A DNA stretch of 64,000 bases from Citrus sinensis (Eukaryota > Streptophyta > Magnoliopsida > Sapindales > Rutaceae), in NCBI RefSeq assembly GCF_022201045.2, contig NC_068563.1, positions 21,983,001 through 22,047,000 of the forward strand, in the 5' to 3' direction. The notes below the pieces were generated by a model. That model was given only the letters and a program-made list of their open reading frames with translations, ran no database searches and had not been told where the DNA came from. Of this stretch, positions 12,106 through 23,067 are shown piece after piece; the first letter of the stretch is position 1; every line of letters begins with the position of its first letter. Both the position numbers and the translations under genes were made by a program.

Positions 12106-12399
12106 ACACAAAAAGGGCACTCGATCACTTTTGTGGTGCAAGATGAAAAACTATGGAAAATATATTTGTTTATAATTTGAAGTTTGTATTTTTTTTTTTT
12201 TTGGAAGTAATTTCAGTTTTGAATTACGTTTCAATAATTGTTTTGAAGCAAAATAATTTTGAAATGTTAAAATCTTGTAATTGTATTCAATTTTGTGTGT
12301 GTGTACATTCAAAGTATGTTTTTCTCTTCTGATTCTCATAAAATTTGGGTTGCTTTTATGTCATTTCTTAGCTAGATCTACACTCTCTGTGTTATGGGT

Positions 12400-12850
12400 G
12401 CAGGGTGAAGACGGTAGGGACGAAGAAAGAGGATGCCAACGGTTTGGATTCAAGGTGACGAGTTCCTTATGAGTTATGATGAGAAAGCTGAATAAAGAGA
12501 CAAGATCTCCAGGAAATTCACTACTGGATGAAACGAGGGTTCTAACTCGAGGAAAGAGGATCTGATGCGGACGGTTTGGATTCAAGGTGACGAGTTCCTT
12601 ATGATGAGCAAGCTGAAGAAAGAGGCAAGATCTCGAGGAAATTCAGCAATGGATGAAGCGAGGGTTCTAACTCTCACTTTCAAAAAAGCTTATGCATATT
12701 CTTTCATGTGCTGTAGAAAGTCCCTTCACCCTCGGAAACGTCACCATGGACTGGAACTGGGAGCGAAGAAAGCGAGATCTGATGGTTGGCATTGAAGGTG
12801 GCAAGCTGCAGAAGAAAGATGACGTTTTCAAAGTTGAAGGGCCTTTCTAG
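12400..12850 (+). pseudogene. HSP20-like (alpha-crystallin domain) pseudogene with internal tandem duplication
   Basis: The sequence matches the 21.2 kb HSP20-like gene piecewise. ATGGATGAAGCGAGGGTTCT at 12650 and the following TLTFKK correspond to SMDDDAGVVTVTFKK there, followed by the matching tttcatgtgctg. A 132 bp unit (ggtttggattcaaggtgacg, starting 12441 and again 12573) is tandemly duplicated. The frame is not open through the domain, so no functional protein is expected. Its position directly before FAD block 2 suggests both were copied together. Confidence 0.6.
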
Positions 12851-12859
12851 AGCACTGGA

Positions 12860-14068
12860 ATCCATTCATAATTAAGCTTGAAATCCCAAAACCCAAGGCT
12901 TTTTGTGCATATTTGCATAGACTTTGCAGTAAGATTAGCTTTATTTTCCCTTTTATACTTGAATCAATATAACATTTCAATGTTACAGCATAACTTTGGT
13001 GCAGCATATGTAGATCTGTATAGGCTGCGAATCAGGCTTTCTGCAAGACTGGTGTGATTTTTTTTTTTAATCATCTATTAGGAAAAGGTGAAAACAGGTA
13101 TGCTTGAGGTTGTTATAGCTGCGCTTGGCCGACCGAAAGGTTCATTTCAGAAGCCCTATTTATACTCAGAGTCCAATTATGCTAAGGCTCCACTTTTATG
13201 GGCATTATCTTGTAATTTCATTTTTATCATGTCCCATTTGGATCTCTGTGACTTGGCCTGTAGCTATTTGCTGTTGGTGTTGCTTTTGAATCAGTGGCTG
13301 ATTTGGACATGCTTAACAAGTTTTGTGTGGACTCTAGTTTTGTTTTTTTTTTTTTTTGTTATGCTTGTCTGAGAAACGAGATGGAACATGTCATTCTAAT
13401 TTATTGAATATTTAAAATAACCTGAGAATTTCATAACTAAGAAAATTCAAGGTTCCTTTTTTTTTATTTTTTTTGGGGGGGGGCGCGAATGTGTAGGGAT
13501 GCAGCTCTTCCAACTAACACTCCAAGTATTCCATGTATCTTGGATCCTTGCGGAAGGGCTGGTATTTGTTGGTGATTGGCTGTTGGGTTCAAGTTTAGAG
13601 TCAGCTGCCTTAAGTGGCCGGCTCCTGCCAATCATGTAAGTAAGAATATGATTTTCTTTTGCTTATTTGGTTTCTTTTTTGTGCATAGAAATATATATTT
13701 CATGATTTATAATTAATATCAAATAATAAAATCTGTAACAACCTTTATACCCCTGTATATGGACAACTAAATACAAACTAGTATATTGGCTTCAATTCTG
13801 TTTGAAATATAAATTAGTATCTTGGCTTCAATTATGTTTGAAATGTCAGACAAGTTTCAATCATAAGCTTGAAGCATGATTATTCATATATAAATACTGT
13901 AATTGGTCTATCTAGATTGCAGATTATTTACGAAGTCGTGGAGTTCGTTTTGAGGAGTTTGCTGTTGGCTTACCAACAAGTTTTCTGCCACTCGAAGGAC
14001 ATGATATTGGGCAATTCCTGGGTTCAGATGGAAAAAGAGGAAGTTCAGGCATATCAACCTAACATTTG
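12860..14068 (+). pseudogene. FAD oxidoreductase C-terminal exons, block 2
   Basis: Three exon pieces follow in the correct order. About 13085-13210 gives KVKTGMLEVVIAALGRPKGS. About 13490-13635 gives NTPSIPCILDPCGRAG-like and LLGSSLESAALSGR-like sequence, ending at a good donor (cat|gtaagt). About 13915-14068 gives IADYLRSRGVRFEEFAVGLP and LEGHDIGQFLG, the C-terminus of the At3g04650-type protein. The first exon and its upstream intron are duplicated at 8640-9000. The dinucleotide-binding exons are not upstream of this set, so the copy is incomplete. Confidence 0.7.
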
Positions 14069-14199
14069 AATCATTAAGCAGGCCATGAAAATTTCTAGAG
14101 TTGTTAAGGTATGCTTTTATCTACACACTGTTTATGGATTTATGATTTTCACTTTGGTTGCCCCATATATTAATTCTCTTGCTTTTATAGCTTGGTCGT

Positions 14200-14850
14200 T
14201 GATGAGAGTAAATGCTTGTTTAATGGTAATTGAAACAATTTGCTTTCAACAGTGTAGCATGTGTTAATCATTGAATATTGTTTTTGTGTATCATGAATTG
14301 CATGCAGCCATTGTGACGCTTAGTTTATATGTAACTTAGGCTACCCCAATCTTTTTTGGATGGCATTTTTGGTATGATTATTTCCATGTTTGTGATTGAG
14401 GTGTTGTGACTTTTAATTTATTGAGGAATGGAATTAAAACATTAGGTGCTTAATAAAAATGAGTGTTTATCAAATATCTTAGTTAAAATGCTTTCAAAAT
14501 TATACTGCCACCAAAATAGGACTCAACTTGAGTTATTAAAACTCGTGAAAGTTGAATTTTGTGTATCTGAGCTGGGTGCTCAGCTAGTCAATTGCATCCA
14601 TGTAATGATCCGTTTTATTTATTTATTTCTGTTACTATGCCTTGCAGTATTTGGGGAAATCATGGCTTGGGAGGAAGAATGAGATCCAGAATGATACGTC
14701 CTCAACCACAGATATTTGGTCATGCTGCTCAATTCATTACTGTTAATAATTCTCGGTTTTGTCTGTTGATTAATGGTTGGCTGGAGAGAGGTCTGGTGCG
14801 ACCGTGAGAAGGCGCGATTGGAGAGCTTGAGGTGGGTTTCAAGATACGTT
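14200..14850 (+). pseudogene. FAD oxidoreductase exon 2 remnant (second copy in block 2)
   Basis: After an acceptor (ccttgcag, about 14647) the frame reads GNHGLGGRMRSRMIRPQPQI, HAAQFITVNNSRF and INGWLERGLVRP. These are the GGR/HGAQYF-type motifs that follow the FAD-binding Rossmann unit in renalase-like enzymes. A TGA at about 14805 replaces the expected Trp, and EGAIGELEVG continues in the same frame beyond it. The preceding 14200-14460 matches the intron after exon 1 in block 1 (7530-7830). This N-terminal exon lies downstream of the C-terminal exons, so it belongs to a further tandem copy. Confidence 0.7.
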
Positions 14851-15949
14851 GGTGTTAATGGGCTGCACCCTTTTGCCAACTCTTGATTCGCCCAATTGAC
14901 AAATCTTTGTTTTCCTTGTGTTAATTCTTTTTTGGTTCTATTATGCATCTTTGCATAAAAAAATAGGGGAATACTTTTGTAATTAAATCACAATGGTCAG
15001 AAACTGCTATCTTATTTTGAGGTTTGCTGGTAGGTAGTATTGCAACCTGGGTTGATCCTCCCAAATGCGGTTCTATGGTTCTGATTCAAAGTCATCGTCG
15101 CAGTTCTGAGATTTAATCGCACAAGGTTTAAGCTAGAATCTAAAATAATATGGTCACGTGATTTCAATTGCATAGGCTGCATGGGTGAACTTAATGTAAT
15201 AGTGGCGATAATGATCGTGAGTAGCATTTTTGCACCACCGTAGGTCATAATTCCTGTGAAGTAACAAGCAACATTACTATTTGATGTTGGGTGTGTGCAG
15301 CATCTTATCAAGGCATACCATGGTGTTATTAAATTATGCAAGTCAAACTCCTTTGTCCTTCAGCTATGTCATTTATGGCAATCTGTTTTGATGCTTGTTG
15401 CACTTGATCGAGAGTGGATTACCTCGTGGGATTATTGCTCATAATGGTGATTCAGCGTCGCCATCCTTGCGTCTCTCTCTCTCTCTCTCTCGCTATCTCC
15501 ACTCAGCGTCGCCATACCAGTATTGCAGAAGATTTATTTTTATTCTTAATAAATTATTAATAGATGATATTCAATTAATAATGAGTTAACGAGATAACGG
15601 AAGATGTTTTGAGCTATTATTTAAAAAATATGAATAAAATGAGCAAAACTTTAAGGATGAGAAATTTTTTTTCTCTTTTTTTAAATTACTGTTAAGGGAT
15701 ATTTAGAGAGGTGCTAAACTGCTACTAGTCCTACTTCTAATAAATTCATAGATCACCATTTCCGCTCGCGCTCGGGTGTGTGCGTACTAGACTCTCGAAG
15801 TAGTAACCGTTCGATTGACGTACTTTTACCATGGAGGGTTGAGATTTCGCCACGCGACCGTGCAGGGTCTAAACTCACTATATTGTGTCACACACGCCCA
15901 ACCAATCTTGTTCTTCTTAGGAAGTATTCTTGATCGTTCATTGTATTGA
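14851..15949. other. Intergenic with a TC microsatellite
   Basis: A (TC)n run occupies about 15472-15491. About 75 bp at 15137-15212 (core ttcaattgcatagg) is related to 22371-22450. No gene is supported. Confidence 0.45.
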
Positions 15950-16070
15950 TCCGATGTTCCCCATTTAGCCACGTTTCTCCTTTTCTCAGCCGGCGTTGTT
16001 GACCACACATCTGATGTTGCACATTCAGCCACGTTTTCCCTTTTACTCAGCCATCCTTGTTGACCACATA
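15950..16070. repeat. Two tandem copies of a 60 bp unit
   Basis: The words gatgtt-c-cattta/cagccacgtt...tgttgaccacac recur at a 60 bp spacing (15950-16009 and 16010-16070). No function is evident. Confidence 0.7.
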
Positions 16071-16374
16071 CGAACCGTTGGATCGCGCATCAACTTTTCC
16101 GGAACGCATGCTCACCATGATTACTACAGCAACAGGATTTTGAAATGGAAGTCTTGTCTTCGGATTGACTTGAAAGGGTCGTGTGATATGGCAGAATTAA
16201 TTAAATTTTCTCCCTTCTCCTTTTCTCTTTTTGAATTTCTTGCTTTTGTATGTAACTTTTGCAGATTAATTAACAAAATATGAGCTTGATTTTCCACAAC
16301 CTGTGGTTAATTTTACCAAGTTAGGGTGAGATGAAGTTAAGATACTATTTAATTAAATTTTATTCTTTTAAGAA

Positions 16375-17145
16375 AAATTATATTTACACCACCTTTCTTT
16401 TATCATATATATATATATAATCACCATAAAATTTTAACATATACGTTACGCCACATTTATTTTTAAACTTGTATCAATTAACTACTTTGATATTAAAAAT
16501 AATTATTTCACCCTTAAATAAATTAAAAAATTATTTTATTTTATAAAAAATTTTATAAATAAAAAGAATATAACTATAAGAATACCCTTAAATTCAATAA
16601 AATAAAAAAAATCTCAAAATCTAAGATAGTAATTTTTAAATGAAATTATAATTATAAAAAATAACATCTTGTAATTATTATTTTTTGTAATTGTAATTTT
16701 ATTTAATTTTTGTAATTAAATTAAGTATAAGGAAGTTTACAAAAATTAATGTGAAAAGAAAAGCTCCATATATTTATTGTAAACTTCCCTATAATTAATA
16801 TTAAGAAACTTCCCCACACAAATTAAATGAAATTATGATTATAAAAAATTAATATGATAAATTTTAAATGAAATTATAATTATAAAAAAATTAACGTATT
16901 GGATTTGAGATTTATTTCTTTTATTAAACTCAAGGATATTCTTATATTATAGTTTTTAATTTTTAAAATTTTGTAAAATAAAATTACCTTTTAATTTATT
17001 TAGGGATAAAATAATTATTTTTTAATATCAAAGTAATTAATTAATACAAACTTAAAAATAAAAATGATATAAAATATATGTCAAAAATTTAGAGTGATTA
17101 AATGTACATATGATAAAAAAATATGGTGTAGAGAGAATTTTTTTT
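16375..17145. mobile_element. Foldback / long-TIR MITE (about 770 bp)
   Basis: The left arm (attatatttacaccacc..., tttcttttatcatatatat) and the reverse complement of the right arm (ctctacaccatatttttttatc...) match over more than 200 bp. The match includes aactactttgatattaaaaa near 16480 against its complement near 17020. The interior is AT-only and non-coding. The ends carry a tacacca core. Confidence 0.75.
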
Positions 17146-17312
17146 TTTAACTTCAAAAGATATTTTTTATTACTCCCGTATATTTAAACTTTAAAGCATA
17201 ATGGCATAAATTTAAATAATTAAATCTTCCAGGCTTCCAGCTAACTTTTAGACTCTAGAGGTTCTCACCCACCGCAGACTTTTATTTATTAATTGAGGGG
17301 TCCGCCTAAGTT

Positions 17313-20300
17313 GCGTAACTCACGTTGCCCTGTAAAATATCTTTAGCCCCTTATACTCCTGATTATTTATAATATATTCATAAGTATTATAAAATATTTT
17401 ATATTATAAAATTTCATTCAGTCTCTTACCCTCTGTTTTATTTCATTGAAACCCTTAGAGTATCAATCCGTCCTCTATAATTTTAAATTCTCAATATACC
17501 CTCCATTTAATTAAAAATAATAATAATTATTAAATGGATTATGATTATAGTTATAATTATCATAATTATTTAATTATAATTATAAGGGTTCCTCTATGAT
17601 GCTCTAATTTTTTTACAGCATCAATAATATATTAATTGTGTACCATTAGATTTAATCAATAGTATACAATATTTGTACTAAAAAAAATTAAAAATAATGG
17701 TAAACAGTTTGTTAACCGCTCAAGTGGGTGGAGAAATTTTATAAAATAACTGTGATCACTCTTAGAATTTGAAATAATTTCACTTAAATAACATATTTTA
17801 TTTAAAATTACTTTTCAACTCTCCTTTAAAATTTTAATATGATAATCTTTTTTAAATAAATTTTCCAAAATCAATTACCATTAAGTATAAAATATAATAT
17901 CAAGTAGGTTATTTAACACAAAGTCTTATAATAATTTGTATTGTATGAATTTAATTACAAACCATTAATACCTAAACAATAACGATAAAAGAAGACATTG
18001 CAATAAACTATTTTATATGTGTTTTATTAATAATACTATATGAGTCACAACAAATGAGAAATATTTTATTCACCAATTATTATTGAAAAATATATATGTC
18101 TATTTAACTATAAAGTGAGAAATATTTTGATTTAAATTTTTAACAAAAAATTAAACTATTTATTTCATGCAATCAATGGTGGGGGATATAACATTATGAA
18201 ATATTGCTTTGACTTTTAATATCAACCATTAGACTATGAGATATTAGTGACTCGAATATTGTGTCAAAATTTTAAGTTAAAGTATCCCAAACCATGTCTT
18301 TATAATGGAAATATAAAAACATACAATGATTTTTTTTCCTCATTTTGTCCATTAAATATTATTTGATGTAATATTTTATTTATTATCACTATTAATTATT
18401 ATAACAAAAGTAAGGACTCTTCGTAACATAAAAATTTTATAATTACTATCAAAGAATAAAAATAAAAATATTTTTTCATGATTCATAAACTAAAGTTAAT
18501 TAGGAATATGAGTTAGACTTATATGAAATTAACAAAGTGACATTTGAAAATAAAATGAAAATAAGCTTGTAAAAGTTAAATTTTATAAGGCTCAGATAAT
18601 TTCCTACCATGTCAATAAAAATATAAAAATATAAAAGATTTTCTTTCACGTTTTTTTCCCACGTAAATATTATTGGAGACAATATTTTATTTATTGTCAC
18701 TATTAACTATCATAACAAAAGTAATGATTTTTAATAACATAAAATTTTATAATTACAATCAAAGGATATTAATAAAATAATCTTTTATGATTCATAAACT
18801 AAAGCTTATTAAGAATATATATTAGATTTAACTTTTATGAAATTAACAAAGTGATATTTGAAAATAAAATGAAAATACATAGGCTTGTAAAGCTTAAAAC
18901 TCCTACCATGTAAGAATATTAATTGTAAGATAAACATTAAGTTAAGAGAATAAGTAAATTAAATGGGTGTTAAAAATAATATATACTTCATGATCAATTA
19001 TACAATGACCCTTAATATTATATAAAATAACGAGTATTTTAATATACGATATTAAATTTTATTAAAACATGTGTAATTAAGTATTTTTTATGTTACAAGC
19101 AATCTCACTAATGAGTTTATTGATGCAACTATGACATTTACTTAAGTATATGTACTTAGTTGTATTATTTATTAGTGTTATATCATATATAAATTTTGTA
19201 ATTGCAACTTATTTATTTGATTTGTGTTAAGTAACCTACCAATATATTTTATACTTAATGGTAATAGATTTTGAAAGATTTATTTAAAAAAGATTATCAC
19301 ATTTCAAATTTAAAGGAGGATTGAAAAATAATTTTAAATAAAATATATTATTTAAGTAAAATTATTTCAAACGCTAAGGGTGGTCATAGTTATTTTATAA
19401 AATTCTCTACCATTAACTAACTGTTTACCATTATTTTTTAAATTATTTATTTTTTCTTTACTACAAATATTGTGTACCATTAATTAAATCCAATGGTACA
19501 TAATTAAAACATTATTGACGCTGTAAAAAAAAATTACAGCATCATAGAGGAACCCTAATTATAAATATAATTATAATTTTAAAATGGATTATTATTATTA
19601 TTATTAAGAATAAAAAGTATTATAATTAATTAATCTATTAACAATAATTAATAATAATTTTTCAGTTCAATTGTTAATAATAATAACTAATATTCTTATT
19701 AATTAAATTTTTAATAATAATAACAATAATAATAATTAAAATACAAAATAATAATAATAACAATTAAAATACAAAATAATAATTATAATTATAATAAAAA
19801 TTAATTAAGGATTTTATTTGTAATTTGCTACAATTTAACTCATTCTGATTTTGATTCTAAGACAAAGTAAACACATAAATGGTAATACAGCTCAATCTAA
19901 TTATAATTCATACAGTTCTAGTAGATAATTATTCTAATTCTAATTTATCATTTCGATTCTAACTCATTATGTTTCCAAATAATTTTGATTCCTATTTAGT
20001 GAATGCACTATAAAATTGTAAACCATTCTATATTCAATTAGATCACTTTATATTATTTACAATTTGTTCATAATTATTATGAATTTTATATTGTATTCAC
20101 TAAAAAAGAATCGAAATTAACTAGAAACATAATAGGTTAGAATTGGAATAGTTGGAATTAAAATGAAGAATTGAAATCAGAATAATTTATTTACTTGAAC
20201 TGCAGGAATCGTAATTAGAATAAGTTGTATTATTATTTATGTGTTAACTTTATTTTAGAATCAAAATTGGAATAAATTAAATTGTAACAAATTACTATAA

Positions 20301-20798
20301 AATCCTTAATTAATTTTTATCATAATTATTATTTTACATTTTGATTATTTTTGTTGTTATTATTATTCAAAAATTAATTATTAATAATAATTATTGTTAA
20401 TTATAATTAACAATTTAACTAAAAAATTATTATTAATTATTGTTAATAGATTAATTAATTATAATATTTTTTTATTCTTGTTGTTGTTAATAATAATAAT
20501 AATCATCTTCATCCATTTTAAAAATATAATTATATTTATAATTATAATAAATTAATAATAATTATTATTATTATAATTATAATCCATTTAATAATTTTTA
20601 TATTTTTAATTAAATCAAGGTTAGTTTGAGAATTTAAAATTATAGAGGGTAAATTGGTACTTTAAGGGTTTTAATAAAATAAAACAGAGGGTAAGGGATT
20701 AAATGAAATTTTATAATATAAAATTTATAAATAAATTGTAAATAAGTAGGAATATAAGGGGCTAAAAGATAGTTTACAGGGCAGCCCGTAGGTTACGT
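17313..20798. mobile_element. Large foldback element, interrupted by a MULE
   Basis: The ends are inverted: gcgtaac...gccctgtaaa-tatctttagcccctt at 17313-17350 and its complement at 20755-20797. Complementarity continues inward along 17313-17585, then, after the inserted MULE, along 19565-20045. It pairs with 20060-20798, centred at about 20050. With the MULE removed the element is about 1.5 kb with arms of about 740 bp, essentially one AT-rich hairpin. No coding frame is present. A partial relative lies at about 40570-41030 inside the 23 kb MULE. Confidence 0.75.
17586..19555. mobile_element. Non-autonomous Mutator-like element nested in the foldback
   Basis: The element runs from GGGTTCCTCTATGATGCT (17586) to AGCATCATAGAGGAACCC (19555). 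Long inverted arms of about 360 bp contain matching words such as gtgtaccatta and accattaagtataaaatata. It is flanked by a perfect 9 bp duplication TAATTATAA at 17577-17585 and 19556-19564, the hallmark of Mutator transposition. The 1,970 bp interior has no transposase but contains a direct duplication of about 311 bp (about 18311-18610 and 18620-18910). Confidence 0.88.
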
Positions 20799-20949
20799 TA
20801 ATTTTTTGTTTTAAATTATTTTGTTAATCTCGAGGTCAAGGTCCGTTGCGCGTGGGCCTTTATTTGCAGGTCCTTACCACTTTGTGACCCCACACAAGTT
20901 TGTCTCCCCCGTTAACTCCCTTATATGGCGCCGGCGTTTATAATATGGG

Positions 20950-21060
20950 CCCAGCTACGGTGCAATCGTGTCATTGTTGCATCACGCTGTCAGATTTATT
21001 TGAATGAATGAATCCATTGAGATTCATTGGCTGGGTGTGATACGGTACACCGTTGCACTA
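20950..21060. mobile_element. MULE-terminus-like mini-element in the HSP20-like gene promoter
   Basis: acggtgcaatcgtg at about 20953 and the complement of acggtacaccgttgcac at about 21040-21056 face each other about 100 bp apart. The inverted end (gtgcaacggtgtaccgtatc) resembles the terminus of the 23 kb MULE (gtgcaaccgtgataccgtat). It lies 170-280 bp upstream of the ATG at 21228. Confidence 0.45.
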
Positions 21061-21165
21061 TCATTTTCTCCTACATCGTAAATTACGCCTGTATAATGAT
21101 GGGACCCGTTAGTGTCTGCAGTGTCCAGCATAAATTACGCTAAGCGTAACTTAGACGGCTTGCCC

Positions 21166-21173
21166 TTAAATAG
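21166..21173 (+). promoter_or_regulatory. Possible TATA element of the HSP20-like gene
   Basis: A ttaaatag motif lies about 55 bp upstream of the ATG at 21228, the expected place for a short-leader gene. No clear heat-shock element (nGAAnnTTCn array) was seen between it and 20900. Confidence 0.4.
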
Positions 21174-21227
21174 GATGGTTCCTCAGTTCTCACCCCTTCA
21201 ATTAATTTTCTTGATTCAAAACCTAAA

Positions 21228-21986
21228 ATGTCTATGAAATCTGTGTTGTGGGAGGAGGATGGAAGTTTGGTTTACTTCAAGGGCCCTCTTGCATCAGGGG
21301 CGAAGCTAGAGGATGTGAAGGTTGGAACTGAAGGCGGCAAGTTGCTTATAACAAGCACGGTGGCAAGTTTACGTCCTCTCTCTTCATCTCCCTTGATCAT
21401 ATCAAAGGAAGGAGACGGCAAGATGATCTCGATGAAATTCAACTTGCCGGCAGGGGTGAGCCCGAATGGCTTCGAGACTTCAATGGATGATGATGCCGGG
21501 GTTGTAACAGTCACTTTTAAGAAACTCGTGCCCGCTCTTTCATGTGCTGCGGAAAGGCCCTTCAACTTCGACAATTCTCCCATGGGCTGGGACGAGCCTG
21601 TTAATGAAGAAAGCAAGGGCGTCGTCCACTTCAAGGCCAATCTCGCGGGTGGGACGAAGAGGGAGGATCTGATCGTGGGAATTCTAGGCGGCAAGATGCT
21701 CATAATAGGCCAGCAGCTGCAGGAGAACGAGGGAGGAGGCGACTGCAGTCTTGGCAAGAACTGTAAGAGCTTCATATTGCCACCTGCTGTGAACCCGAAT
21801 GGCTTCGAGACTTCGATGGATGATGCCGGGGTTCTGACTGTCACTTTTAAAGAACTGAAGCCAGAGAAAAAGAAGAAGAAGAAGAAGTTGGTGTCAAAAT
21901 TAAAGTGGTTCGGATGTTTGGCTCAAGGTTGTCTCCTGGCAGGTTCCAAGCTCGCTTTTGATGAGGTGGTTGGCGACGACAACTGA
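21228..21986 (+). CDS. Protein with two tandem HSP20-like (alpha-crystallin) domains
   Basis: Intronless, 252 aa. Residues about 5-100 and about 120-215 are repeats of one HSP20-like beta-sandwich unit. Each has a start of the LVYFKGPLASGAKLEDVKV / VVHFKANLAGGTKREDLIV type, then GGKLLI or GGKMLI, and then NGFETSMDDAGVLTVTFKEL, the family's A-x-x-x-n-GVLTV signature. A Lys-rich stretch (PEKKKKKKKL) and a mildly hydrophobic C-terminal tail (LKWFGCLAQGCLLAGSKLAF) follow. There is no C-terminal IxI motif and no typical HSP20 N-terminus, so it resembles the membrane-tethered or defence-related HSP20-like proteins of plants more than classic oligomeric sHSPs. A chaperone role is inference. The frame is fully open, and the 12.4 kb copy is its broken relative. 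Confidence 0.8.
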   Translation: MSMKSVLWEEDGSLVYFKGPLASGAKLEDVKVGTEGGKLLITSTVASLRPLSSSPLIISKEGDGKMISMKFNLPAGVSPNGFETSMDDDAGVVTVTFKKLVPALSCAAERPFNFDNSPMGWDEPVNEESKGVVHFKANLAGGTKREDLIVGILGGKMLIIGQQLQENEGGGDCSLGKNCKSFILPPAVNPNGFETSMDDAGVLTVTFKELKPEKKKKKKKLVSKLKWFGCLAQGCLLAGSKLAFDEVVGDDN

Positions 21987-23067
21987 GTAATAATTAAGCT
22001 GAGTGTTTTGTTTGTCTGTTTGAAAAGTGAGAATAAAATCTGGACTATTAGTGGAGAACTCCAGAGCAGATGTTCAGTTCTAATTTACTATGTTGTATTT
22101 CTTTTTCTTTTTCTTTTCTTTCTTTTAATAATAATTAAAAAAAAGAGCTCTGTTTACAGCTTTTTTTTTCCCTCTCTCTCTCTTTTTTTAACCAGTAATT
22201 TTAGTAGTTTTAAATTGAATTATCTATGTTAATTTTTTTTTTCAATGGATTTTTTATTCCTTATATAATGATATGATGTAATTTACATAATCACATAGTC
22301 ACACCAAGCAAACAAAGTGTATTTTACCTAAAACAAAGTGTATTGTGGGGCTTAGCCCCACAAGGAAGATAAGAATCTATAATCACATGGTCACATGATT
22401 TCAATTGCATAGGCCACATGGGGGAACTTAGAATGAGATGGCGACGATGTTGTCCATAAGCAGATCCAACGGCTAGAAGCAACTGTAGTATAATAACATA
22501 ATTACACCATAATTTTACCCTCATATTTATTATGCATACATAGAATTCCAAAAAATCGTATTTGTAAATGATTTGAGTACATGAACGATGATTCCCCAAT
22601 TCTTTACATTCCAATTGAAGATTAGCAGCCAGTTCTATGTTTGCTGATAAGTGATTTTGGTGTTTTCGATGTTTAATTTAATTATCTTTTTTGACAAAAT
22701 TTGCAATGAAACGCTCATGACTATTCACACACCCCACCTGCCAAAATATAGTGAAGCAGAACTCAAGACACAGTGACTTTGATTTAAAAGCACAGTTACA
22801 ATAGTCACTAGCAATCTCGTAAGAACAAGGCAATTCATAAAATGCTGTTGGGTGAACAAAGGAATGTGAAGCAACAATGAACTAGAGTTTAACTAATAAC
22901 CAAAATATTCGCCGGCTCAACTGTTAGCCTAATGACTGTTTAGGATAGTTTGATAGAGCAGCGTACAACATCAAACTCTTCTTAAACAGAGAACTTCAGT
23001 AATATACCAGCTACATTTTCTAGAAATTTAGGTCTCAATGATGAAAAATTAACTCAACATCCCCTGC
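21987..23067. other. Intergenic between convergent genes
   Basis: The 3' sides of the HSP20-like gene and the FLK-like gene meet here. It contains T-rich runs and the about 80 bp segment (22371-22450) shared with 15137-15212. No gene is seen. Confidence 0.45.

Noticed and set aside
17313-21160. A still larger inverted repeat reaching from about 17304 to 21160
   Set aside because: Only about 15 bases (cctaagtt-cg against its complement near 21150) agree, too little to extend the foldback element.
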